Source of the DNA: Streptacidiphilus carbonis
Lineage (GTDB): Bacteria; Actinomycetota; Actinomycetes; Streptomycetales; Streptomycetaceae
DNA length: 39,061 nt
Assembly (NCBI RefSeq): GCF_000787775.1
Contig: NZ_BBPM01000006.1
Span: 190,708-229,768 of the forward strand
Direction: 5' to 3'
Within the stretch, counting starts at the first letter, position 1. Every line of letters begins with the position of its first letter. A program made the position numbers and the translations under genes. This document shows, piece by piece, positions 32,387 to 39,061 of the stretch. The notes under the pieces are model-generated. The model saw only the letters and a list, made by a program, of their open reading frames with translations, made no database searches and had not been told where the DNA came from.

Positions 32387-33196
32387 TCATCCCGACGAGG
32401 CGTCAAAACGCAGCTTGGAGGTGATCCGGTAGCGGTCGCCGCGGTAGACGGCGTGGGCGAACTCGACGATCCGACCGGTGGTGTCCCGGGTGGTCCGCTC
32501 GACCTGCAGGATCGGCGCGTAGACCGGGACGTCCAGCAGTTCGGCCTGCTCCGGGTTGGTGACCGCGGGCTCCAGGGTCTGCACCGCGTCGGAGACCACG
32601 ACCTGGAAGCGCTCCCGCAGCAGCTGGTAGAAGTTGCCGCTCTCCAGGTCCTCCGGGGAGAGCCCGGGGACGATGGCGGCCGGCAGCTCCAACTGCTCGA
32701 TGGACATCGGCTCGTCGTCGACGTCGCGGACACGGGTGATCCGCAGCACCGGCTCGTCCGGCCCGATGCCGAGCCGGGCCGCACGCGGCGGTCCGGCCGG
32801 GGCGACGGTGAAGCGGATCACCCTGCTGGTCCAGTCGCCCTCGGCGGGGGGCACCGCCAGTGCGTTGGTGGTGGTGCCGGACATCTCCTGGGTGACCTTG
32901 TGCGGACTGGTGAAGGTGCCTCTGCCCTGTTGGCGGACCAGCAGCCCGCTGCGGGTCAGCTCCTCGACCGCGGCCCTGACGGTGGGTCGGGACACGCCGA
33001 GCTGGGTGGCCAGGTCGCGTTCGGGGGCCAGGCTGGTGCCGGGGCCCGAGCGCTCGATGACGTCGAGCAGATGGCGGCGGACCCGGTCGCGTTTGGCGGT
33101 GGGCAGCCGGCGGGCCGGCTGGGCGGCACCGTTGCCCGTGCCGCTCCCGGCGCCGTTCGCCGTGCCGTTGTCGGTGCTGCTGTCGGTACTGGTCAC
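32387..33196 (-). CDS. GntR/HutC-family regulator with UTRA domain
   Basis: 269 residues from a GTG that overlaps the hexosaminidase stop (GTGA). After a Ser/Gly/Asn-rich tail (residues 1-30), a winged helix-turn-helix spans about 33-98 (LAPERDLATQLGVSRPTVRAAVEEL, GLLVRQQGRGTF). A UTRA ligand domain follows (SIEQLELPAAIVPGL to YRGDRYRITSKLRF). DasR/NagR-type regulators of this class respond to amino-sugar phosphates. It is last in the five-gene sugar operon and most likely controls it through the two matching palindromes at 38162-38174 and 38307-38319. Confidence 0.93.
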   Translation of the reverse strand: MTSTDSSTDNGTANGAGSGTGNGAAQPARRLPTAKRDRVRRHLLDVIERSGPGTSLAPERDLATQLGVSRPTVRAAVEELTRSGLLVRQQGRGTFTSPHKVTQEMSGTTTNALAVPPAEGDWTSRVIRFTVAPAGPPRAARLGIGPDEPVLRITRVRDVDDEPMSIEQLELPAAIVPGLSPEDLESGNFYQLLRERFQVVVSDAVQTLEPAVTNPEQAELLDVPVYAPILQVERTTRDTTGRIVEFAHAVYRGDRYRITSKLRFDASSG

Positions 33197-34776
33197 GCCT
33201 CTATCGTCCCAATCATCCGGGGTGACTGCGTACCGCCCGCGGAGAGCAGCGCGGCGACCCTGCTCCGGTGCACCGCGGCCCGCTCCAGCAGCGAGTCCCG
33301 GTCGTGCGGTCCGGACCGCCAGGCCGTCTCGGCCAGCGCGCACAGCCGGGGGTAGAGCAGATAGCGCGCCTGGGCCGGGGTGGCCACGTACTCGGTCCAC
33401 AGGAACCCCTGCATTCCGAGCACGCCCGGAGAGTCGTCCCGGGCCGGGTCGGCGATCGGCAGCCCGCCCGGCAGCAGGTCGGCGGCCAGCGGGTCGAAGC
33501 GGAGGATGTCGTCGACGGTGACGATCTCCCCGGGCTGCCCCGGCGGCTCGTCGGGGTGGTCGCGCTGCGGGTAGTCCAGGTAGGTGGATCGGTGCGGCCC
33601 CATCACCACCTGGTGGCCGCGGCCGACCGCGAGCACCCCGTGCACCGGGTCGCGCCAGGCGCCCAGCACCATGCCGGCCGGGGGTTCGCCGGAGGCGTGA
33701 CCGGTCTCGTCCCAGCAGACGGTGCGGCGGCCGTGCCCGGCCAGGTGGTCGTGCATCCGGCCCAGGAACCAGCCGTGCAGCTGGGCGGGGTGGTCCAGGC
33801 CCAGCTCGCGGGCGCGCGCCCGGGCCGCCTCGCTCTGCTCCCACTGGGTGGTCGGGCACTCCTCGCCGCCGATGTGCACGTGCCGGGACGGGAAGACCTC
33901 CACCACGGTGTCCAGCACCTGGCGGCAGAAGGCCAGGGTCTTGTCGTCCACCGCCATGATGTCCTCGCTGATGCCCCACTCGGTCCACACCGGCTGCGGG
34001 CGCTCCGGGTGGTTGCCGTACTCGGGGTAGGCGGCCAGCGCGGCCCGGGCGTGTCCGGGCATCTCGACCTCGGGGACCACGGTGATCCCGCGCCGGGCGG
34101 CGAAGGCCACCAGTCGGCGCAGCTCGGCCCGGGTGTAGTGGCCGCTGTGCGGGGTCCCGTCGGTCAGCCCCGATCCCAGCGGGCCGACCTGGGTCTCGGC
34201 CCGCCGGGATCCGACGTCGATCAGCCCGGGCAGCCCGTCCACCTCGAAGCGCCAGCCCTGGTCGTCGGTGAGGTGCAGCTGCAGCACGTTGAACTTCAGC
34301 AGGGCCAGCTCGTCGACCAGTTCCAGCAGGAAGGACAGCGGGAAGAAGTGCCGGACCACGTCGAGGGTGAAGCCGCGCCAGGGCAGTCGCGGGATGTCCT
34401 GGAGGGTGAGGCAGGGCAGGTGGCTGCCGCCGGCGGCGGGGGTGCGCGGGTCCAGCGCTTCGGGGGGCAGCAGTTGACGGAGCGTCTGGACCCCGGAGAG
34501 CAGACCGGCCTCGGCGGTCGCACTGAGCCGGGCCCGGTCGGGACGGATGTCCAGCCGGTAGCCCTGCGGGCCGAGGGCGGAGTCCTCCGGGGTGAGCTCC
34601 AGCCGCAGCCCGGGTCCGGGCCCGGCCGGCCCGGCCGCATCGGCGGGCAGCCCCAGATACTCGGCCAGCAGCGCGGCAGCCGACTCGGCGCCGGGACCAG
34701 CCGAGAGGTGGAGGTCGGGGCCGACGGGGAGGGTGCCCGGACGGGGGGTGAGCTCGCTGGGGCGCGGGATGATCAC
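33193..34776 (-). CDS. GH20 beta-N-acetylhexosaminidase
   Basis: 527 residues from a GTG with AAGGG upstream. An N-terminal GH20b domain (about 1-130) precedes the (beta/alpha)8 catalytic domain: LQDIPRLPWRGFTLDVVRHF, NVLQLHLTDDQGWRFE, VPEVEMPGHARAAL and WTEYVATPAQARY. The catalytic pair occurs in HVHIGGEECPT. Glu306 is the general acid, while the neighbouring position (305) is Glu where most GH20 enzymes have Asp to polarise the N-acetyl group. No signal peptide is seen, so it should act on imported oligosaccharides in the cytoplasm. The dasABC-dasD order (permeases, then hexosaminidase) in S. coelicolor is the same. Confidence 0.94.
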   Translation of the reverse strand: MIIPRPSELTPRPGTLPVGPDLHLSAGPGAESAAALLAEYLGLPADAAGPAGPGPGLRLELTPEDSALGPQGYRLDIRPDRARLSATAEAGLLSGVQTLRQLLPPEALDPRTPAAGGSHLPCLTLQDIPRLPWRGFTLDVVRHFFPLSFLLELVDELALLKFNVLQLHLTDDQGWRFEVDGLPGLIDVGSRRAETQVGPLGSGLTDGTPHSGHYTRAELRRLVAFAARRGITVVPEVEMPGHARAALAAYPEYGNHPERPQPVWTEWGISEDIMAVDDKTLAFCRQVLDTVVEVFPSRHVHIGGEECPTTQWEQSEAARARARELGLDHPAQLHGWFLGRMHDHLAGHGRRTVCWDETGHASGEPPAGMVLGAWRDPVHGVLAVGRGHQVVMGPHRSTYLDYPQRDHPDEPPGQPGEIVTVDDILRFDPLAADLLPGGLPIADPARDDSPGVLGMQGFLWTEYVATPAQARYLLYPRLCALAETAWRSGPHDRDSLLERAAVHRSRVAALLSAGGTQSPRMIGTIEA

Positions 34777-34843
34777 GGTGGCCCTTCATGACGCCGGAAG
34801 TACGGCGGACGGATCGGAGCGGGTGGGAACGGGTCGCGGTCGG

Positions 34844-35683
34844 TCAGTCCTTCACCGCCCCTGCGGTCATGCCGGCCACCAGCCGGCGCTGGATGAGCAT
34901 GAAGAACACCACCACCGGCAGTGCGAACAGGGTCGAGGCCGCGATCAGCCCGCCGTAGTCGGTTCCGGCGCTGGTGCTGAAGGAGACCAGCCACACCGGC
35001 AGGGTGTAGTGGCTCTGGTCCTTCATCAGCACATAGGCGAACACGTAATCGTTCCACGCGGTGATGAACGCGAAGACGCTGGTGGCGATCACACCGGGGA
35101 GCACCAGCGGCAGCAGGATGGTGCGGATGATCCGCACCCGGCTCGCTCCGTCGACCATCGCGGCCTCCTCCAGCTCGACCGGGATGCCCTGCAGGAAGCC
35201 GCGCAGCACCCAGACCGTGAACGGCAGCACCAGCGCCAGATAGGTGAGGGTGAGGCCGAACAGGCTGTTGAGCATGTGGGCGCTCTTCAGGCTGAGGAAG
35301 ATCGGGATCAGCAGCGCGGGCTGCGGGACCATCTGCACGATCAGCACCCCGACCAGGAAGCTGCGGCGGCCGAAGAAGTGGAACCGGGTCAGCGCGGTGG
35401 CCGCGAGGAACGCCACCACGATGGCGAGCAGCACCACGGAACAGGTCACCACGGCGCTGTTGGCCAGGTCGGTGAGGAAACCCGACTTGTGCACGGCGTC
35501 GCTGAAGTTGGCCAGGCTGAAGGGGAAGGGCAGGAAGCCCGGGGTGGGCTTGAGGATGTCGCCGTAGGGCTTGAAGGCGGTGTTGACCATCCAGTAGACC
35601 GGGAAGATCCAGACGGCGCAGAACAGCACGGCTGCGGCGTTGAGTCCGATCCGGCGGGCCCGCGCCGGGAAGGGGACGCTCAC
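34844..35683 (-). CDS. Sugar ABC transporter permease, MalG type
   Basis: 279 residues from the GTG overlapping the MalF-type stop (GTGA). Six helices are predicted: VLFCAVWIFPVYWMV first, then a periplasmic loop (FKPYGDILKPTPGF) and five more. The EAA loop for the ATPase is visible as PVELEEAAMVDGASRVRI. It ends RRLVAGMTAGAVKD, as is usual for the family. Together with the gene upstream it forms the membrane channel for a carbohydrate. No ATPase gene is in the operon, as is usual in Streptomyces, where the shared MsiK ATPase serves. Confidence 0.95.
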   Translation of the reverse strand: MSVPFPARARRIGLNAAAVLFCAVWIFPVYWMVNTAFKPYGDILKPTPGFLPFPFSLANFSDAVHKSGFLTDLANSAVVTCSVVLLAIVVAFLAATALTRFHFFGRRSFLVGVLIVQMVPQPALLIPIFLSLKSAHMLNSLFGLTLTYLALVLPFTVWVLRGFLQGIPVELEEAAMVDGASRVRIIRTILLPLVLPGVIATSVFAFITAWNDYVFAYVLMKDQSHYTLPVWLVSFSTSAGTDYGGLIAASTLFALPVVVFFMLIQRRLVAGMTAGAVKD

Positions 35684-36771
35684 AGGTCTTCTCCTGACCG
35701 CACCAGTCGGCGCACGTAGAGGGCGGTGGCGGCGAGCAGCAGCAGTACCGACACCACCGCGATGGCGGCGCCCTGGCCGAAGGAGTTGCTGCTGAACGCC
35801 TTGGTGAAGGACCAGATCGGCAGGGTGGTGGTGGTCTGGTTGGGACCGCCCCTGGTGAGGATCCAGAGCTGGGTGAAGACGTTGAAGTCCCAGATCACCG
35901 AGAGGATGGTGACCAGCCCGAGGATCGGCCGCAGGAACGGCAGGGTGATCACCCGGAACACCGTCCAGGGCCCGGCCCCGTCCAGCGCGGCGGCCTCGTA
36001 GTAGGGGCGCGGGATCTGCGAGAGCCCGGCGTGCAGGGTGAGTGCCACGAAGGGCACCGACTGCCACACCACCAGCAGCCAGACCAGCAGGAAGGCGCTG
36101 AGGGTGGAGCCGGACCAGTCGCGCTGGGTGAGGTCGCCGAACAGGTGGGTGCGGGTCAGCAGCCAGTTGACGACCCCGTAGACGGGCTGGAACAGCCACT
36201 GCCAGACCAGGCTGGACGCGACATTGGGCACGGCCCAGGCGGCGATCAGGACGAACGTCACGGCGGTGCGCATCCGCCGCCCCAGCCGGCCCATCATCAT
36301 CGCGACCGCGAGCCCGATCAGAAGGGTTCCGGCCACCAGCGCGGCACAGAACCCGGCGGTGCGCAGCAGTACCGGGACCAGTTGGGCGTCCTCCAGCACG
36401 GCGCGGTAGTTGGCCCAGCCGGCCCAGCTGATCCTCCCGGTGAACAGCGCGCGCAGCCCGTAGTCCTGGAAGGAGATGACCACCACGCGCACCAGCGGAT
36501 AGCCCAGCACCAGGGCGAGCACGGCGGCGGCGGGGGCGAGCAGGGTCAGCGGCAGCGCGTTGCGGCGCAGCCGGCGCAGGACGGCCGGGCGGTTCCGGCC
36601 GGTTCGTGGACGGCCCGGTCCGGGGCGGTCCGCGTCGGTGCGGACCGGGCCGGTGGGGCGGACCCCGGACAGGACGCCCGGGGCCTCGGCGGTGGCGGCG
36701 GCATCCGCGGCGGCGCGGCCCTCGGCGGGCCCTGCGGCGGACGTCTGACGGGGCTTCTCGGAGAGCGGCAT
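35680..36771 (-). CDS. Sugar ABC transporter permease, MalF type
   Basis: 363 residues. A long cytosolic N-terminus rich in Pro, Arg and Ala (about 1-68) precedes six helices, starting LPLTLLAPAAAVLALVLGYPL. The EAA motif reads PYYEAAALDGAGPWTVFRVI. The C-terminus RRLVRSGEDL overlaps the MalG-type start. The gene lies three bases after the binding-protein stop, so the set is one transcription unit. Confidence 0.95.
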   Translation of the reverse strand: MPLSEKPRQTSAAGPAEGRAAADAAATAEAPGVLSGVRPTGPVRTDADRPGPGRPRTGRNRPAVLRRLRRNALPLTLLAPAAAVLALVLGYPLVRVVVISFQDYGLRALFTGRISWAGWANYRAVLEDAQLVPVLLRTAGFCAALVAGTLLIGLAVAMMMGRLGRRMRTAVTFVLIAAWAVPNVASSLVWQWLFQPVYGVVNWLLTRTHLFGDLTQRDWSGSTLSAFLLVWLLVVWQSVPFVALTLHAGLSQIPRPYYEAAALDGAGPWTVFRVITLPFLRPILGLVTILSVIWDFNVFTQLWILTRGGPNQTTTTLPIWSFTKAFSSNSFGQGAAIAVVSVLLLLAATALYVRRLVRSGEDL

Positions 36772-36774
36772 CGG

Positions 36775-38097
36775 CTACTGGGCCGCGTTGAGGGCCTGGT
36801 CGAGGTGGGCGTCGAAGTCCTTGGCCGCCTGGGCGGTGGTCTTGCGCCCGGTGGCGATGTCGGCGAAGAAGGTATTGATCGACTTGTCGCTCTCGATGGT
36901 GGCCCAGCCCGGGGTGGCCGGGGTGCCGACGCTGGTCTTGGCGGCCTCGAAGAAGGCGGCGGAGGTGGGCGGCAGTGAGCTCTTGGTGGAGTCGATCAGC
37001 TGGGTGGACACGGGGGTCCAGGCGTCGATGCCGACGATCGCGCCGGTCTGCACGGTCTGGCTGGCGGCGGCCTTGAGGTAGGCCAGGGCCAGCGCCTGGT
37101 TGGGGCTCTTGGTGGCGATGGCCAGGTCCGAGCCGCCCAGGAACACCGGCTGGGTCCTGCCCGCGGTCGCGCTCGGGAACGGGAAGGTGCCCAACTCCCC
37201 CTTGAGCGAAGGCTTGTCCTTGAGCACGGTGTTGAGGCTGGTGTCCAGGATGGTGGCGGCCTTGCCGCCGGCGAACAGTGCCCGCTGGTCCGGTGCGGTG
37301 GTGTCGACGTTGCGCGACGCCGGGCTGGAGTAGGCGTTCTCAAAGGCCTTCCAGGCCTGCAGCCCCTGCTGGGCGGCCGGCGACTCCAGCGCCCCGGTCC
37401 ACTTGCCGCCGCTCTGGGTGGCCAGCTGGCCGCCCGCGTCCCAGACGAACTGCAGCGCCCCGTACCAGTACTGGCCGGGGAAGTAGAACGGCGAGAAGTC
37501 GGCGGCGTGGTCGGCCGCCTTGACCTTGTCCAGGTCGGCGGTGAACTCCGCCAGAGTGGTGGGCGGTGCGGTCACCCCGGCCTTGGACCAGACGGTCTTG
37601 TTGTAGATCACCGCGCGGTTGCCGGCGAACAGCGGCACGGCGTAGAGCTTGCCGTCCACGGTGGCGGGGTCGGCCAGTCCGGACAGCCAGGTCTGACCCG
37701 CCGACAGGTCGGCCCGGTCGGCGGTGATGTCGCTGAGGCCGCCGTTGGCCGCGAACAGCGGGACGTCGGTGTTGCCGATCTCCAGCACATCGGGCGGGTT
37801 GTCCTGCGCCAGCGCGGTGCTGATCTTGGTGTTGATGCTGTCCCACTCCTGGATCTGCACCTTCACCTTGGCGCCGGTGGCCTGCTCGAAGGCGGCGTTG
37901 ATGGCGTCCGTGGCCTTGGTGCTCAGATCGCCGTCCATCATCCAGACGGTGATCGTCTTCCCGGCGGCGGAGGCCGCGCCGGAAGTACCGGCCGATGCGG
38001 CCGACCCGCTGCCACCACTGCCGCCGCTGCCGCAGGCGGTCACGGACAGGGCCATCACAGCGCTGCAGGCAAGCACGGACAGGGCTCTCTTGTGCAC
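36775..38097 (-). CDS. Sugar-binding lipoprotein of an ABC transporter (DasA-like)
   Basis: 440 residues from the GTG at 38097 (VHKRALSVLACSAVMAL), with GAGGAG upstream. The frame is open further to an ATG at 38175, but that would bury the signal peptide. Signal peptide with lipobox VTAC, then a Gly/Ser linker. The mature part is a family-1-type solute-binding protein: ITVWMMDGDLS, ALAQDNPPDVLEIGNTDVPLF, LYAVPLFAGNRAVIYNK and GGSDLAIATKSPNQALALAYLKAA. Similarity to DasA blocks and the downstream hexosaminidase favour chitobiose or another amino-sugar oligosaccharide, by inference. Confidence 0.94.
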   Translation of the reverse strand: MHKRALSVLACSAVMALSVTACGSGGSGGSGSAASAGTSGAASAAGKTITVWMMDGDLSTKATDAINAAFEQATGAKVKVQIQEWDSINTKISTALAQDNPPDVLEIGNTDVPLFAANGGLSDITADRADLSAGQTWLSGLADPATVDGKLYAVPLFAGNRAVIYNKTVWSKAGVTAPPTTLAEFTADLDKVKAADHAADFSPFYFPGQYWYGALQFVWDAGGQLATQSGGKWTGALESPAAQQGLQAWKAFENAYSSPASRNVDTTAPDQRALFAGGKAATILDTSLNTVLKDKPSLKGELGTFPFPSATAGRTQPVFLGGSDLAIATKSPNQALALAYLKAAASQTVQTGAIVGIDAWTPVSTQLIDSTKSSLPPTSAAFFEAAKTSVGTPATPGWATIESDKSINTFFADIATGRKTTAQAAKDFDAHLDQALNAAQ

Positions 38098-38161
38098 GGG
38101 GACTCCTCGGAGAAGGTCGGTCGGTTCGGCCGGTGGGCTGGTGACCGCAGACGCTCCCAGT

Positions 38162-38174
38162 TGACCATTGGTCA
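38162..38174. promoter_or_regulatory. GntR-type operator candidate 1
   Basis: TGACCATTGGTCA, a 13-base dyad in the leader of the binding-protein gene. The same dyad recurs at 38307. Confidence 0.6.
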
Positions 38175-38306
38175 TGTCAATACCTCGTGAAGAAAATGCC
38201 CGCTCCGACCTGCAGAAGCCAGCATTTCCGGGATCAGAAGGGCATTTGAGCCCTTGACAGCCATAGGACAAGGCCTCACCTTGTACGTCATCCGGCAAGC
38301 AGTTAA

Positions 38307-38319
38307 TGACCAGTGGTCA
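38307..38319. promoter_or_regulatory. GntR-type operator candidate 2
   Basis: TGACCAGTGGTCA, identical to site 1 except at the centre. It lies 145 bases upstream of site 1 and 112 bases before the divergent CBM3 gene, so it could serve both promoters. Confidence 0.6.
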
Positions 38320-38430
38320 GTCTGACGGGGCCGACCGGCTGCACCGGGGCCGTACGGGACCCGCTCTTCCTGGCGCGCGGGCCCCGTACGGCGCGCCGTG
38401 TTCGCACCTCCCATTCACCGAGGAGCACCG

Positions 38431-39061
38431 ATGGAGCACGTCCACCCCCACCCCGCACCGCTCACCCCCCTGCGCCGCCGGACCCGCAGGGCGCTGCTGG
38501 CCGGCGCCGCCGCCCTGGTCTGCGGGCTCACCGCGCTGTACCCGAGCGTGCGTCCGGCCCACGCCGACTCCCCCGCGCTGACGGTGCAGTACAAGACCAC
38601 CACCGGGGCCAGCGCCGACGAGGCCGAGCCCTGGTTCCAGGTCGTCAACAACTCGACCAGCGCGGTCCCACTGAGCCAGGTGACGCTGCGTTACTACTTC
38701 ACCGCCGACGGCGCGCCGTCCTACACCTTCGCCTGCGCCTGGGCCGTGGTCAGCTGCGCCAATGTCACCGGAACCGTCGTCGCGCTGACCACCCCGAGCG
38801 CCACGGCCGACCACTACCTGCAGATCAGTTTCGGCAGCGGGGCCGGCTCGCTGGCCCCCGGCGCCAGCACCGGTGACCTGCAGTTGCGGCTCTACCGCAG
38901 CGACTGGCAGAACGTGAACCAGGCGGACGACTACTCGTTCAACGGGGCCGACACCGGTTACACCGCGTCCAGCACGGTCACCGCCTACCGCAACGGAAGC
39001 CTGGTCTGGGGCACCGAGCCGGCCGGTGCCTCCGGGCCGTCCTCCACCCCCACCCCGACAC
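38431..39061 (+). CDS. Secreted CBM3-containing protein, 3' end missing
   Basis: 210 codons are visible and the frame runs off the window. GAGGAGC precedes the ATG. A basic N-terminus and hydrophobic stretch (RRALLAGAAALVCGLTALYP) end near VRPAHA, a signal peptidase site. A family 3 carbohydrate-binding module follows (LTVQYKTTTGASADEAEPWF, LSQVTLRYYFTADG, WNVN-like QNVNQADDYSF). A Pro/Thr/Ser linker begins at the window edge (SSTPTPT), so a catalytic domain such as a cellulase, chitinase or LPMO probably follows. It is divergent from the sugar operon. Confidence 0.9.
   Translation, partial: MEHVHPHPAPLTPLRRRTRRALLAGAAALVCGLTALYPSVRPAHADSPALTVQYKTTTGASADEAEPWFQVVNNSTSAVPLSQVTLRYYFTADGAPSYTFACAWAVVSCANVTGTVVALTTPSATADHYLQISFGSGAGSLAPGASTGDLQLRLYRSDWQNVNQADDYSFNGADTGYTASSTVTAYRNGSLVWGTEPAGASGPSSTPTPT

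Noticed and set aside
33197-34789. Open frame that would fuse about 530 residues onto the N-terminus of the GntR regulator
   Set aside because: It runs through the GH20 gene in another frame and encodes Arg/Gly/Pro-rich sequence. The GntR start at 33196 (GTGA overlap) explains the gene fully.
31848-38097. Missing ATPase gene as evidence of a broken transporter
   Set aside because: Streptomyces sugar importers of this type normally lack a local ATPase and use the shared MsiK.

Overview
The window is high-GC DNA (about 70 percent or more) with frequent GTG and TTG starts, AGGAGG-type ribosome binding sites and gene families typical of Streptomycetaceae (Streptomyces, Kitasatospora or Streptacidiphilus). 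The most diagnostic locus is tap-tpg (11546-14223). It encodes the telomere-associated protein and the terminal protein that caps linear Streptomyces replicons, so the source is a linear chromosome or linear plasmid of this family.

Layout. 200-5639: a membrane molybdopterin oxidoreductase, then small accessory genes (GyrI-like, GNAT, an unknown protein of lower GC, a cysteine hydrolase, and a CGNR regulator divergent from an MBL-fold hydrolase). 5675-9973: a two-component system divergent from a ferric-reductase-like flavocytochrome and an exported FMN-binding protein, with 11-bp direct repeats between them. 10014-14891: an SDR with a double operator, an unknown protein, tap-tpg, and a Mug-type DNA glycosylase. 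14942-16375: an Rpf/LysM/NlpC-P60 wall hydrolase under a c-di-AMP (ydaO) riboswitch. 16656-20322: an operon of a response regulator fused to a cysteine-less thioredoxin-reductase-like flavoprotein, a cyclic-nucleotide-domain histidine kinase and a UBP-type zinc finger protein. 20427-24906: the zinc-free bL36 paralogue, a Cys-rich pentapeptide-repeat protein, an FMN reductase/TetR pair, an S53 peptidase and a small unknown gene. 25610-28013: a cytochrome b561/molybdopterin oxidoreductase fusion with a partner membrane protein, preceded by a perfect Rex operator, then a PNPOx-like protein. 28383-31838: a secreted beta-propeller protein and an HTH/Clp-N regulator whose promoter is embedded in two palindromes. 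31848-39061: a GNAT gene, a das-like sugar operon (binding protein, two permeases, GH20 hexosaminidase, GntR regulator), and divergently a CBM3 secreted protein cut by the window end.

Redox and electron transfer recur: two polytopic molybdenum enzymes with an internal twin-arginine motif before the last membrane segment, a flavocytochrome/FMN module, a Rex site, an FMN reductase/TetR pair, and the three-gene response regulator-flavoprotein/kinase/zinc finger operon. That operon is the best candidate for an undescribed signalling system. The second theme is extracellular polymer use (GH20, ABC transporter, CBM3, sedolisin, beta-propeller protein). All assignments come from reading motifs and context; no database search was run.
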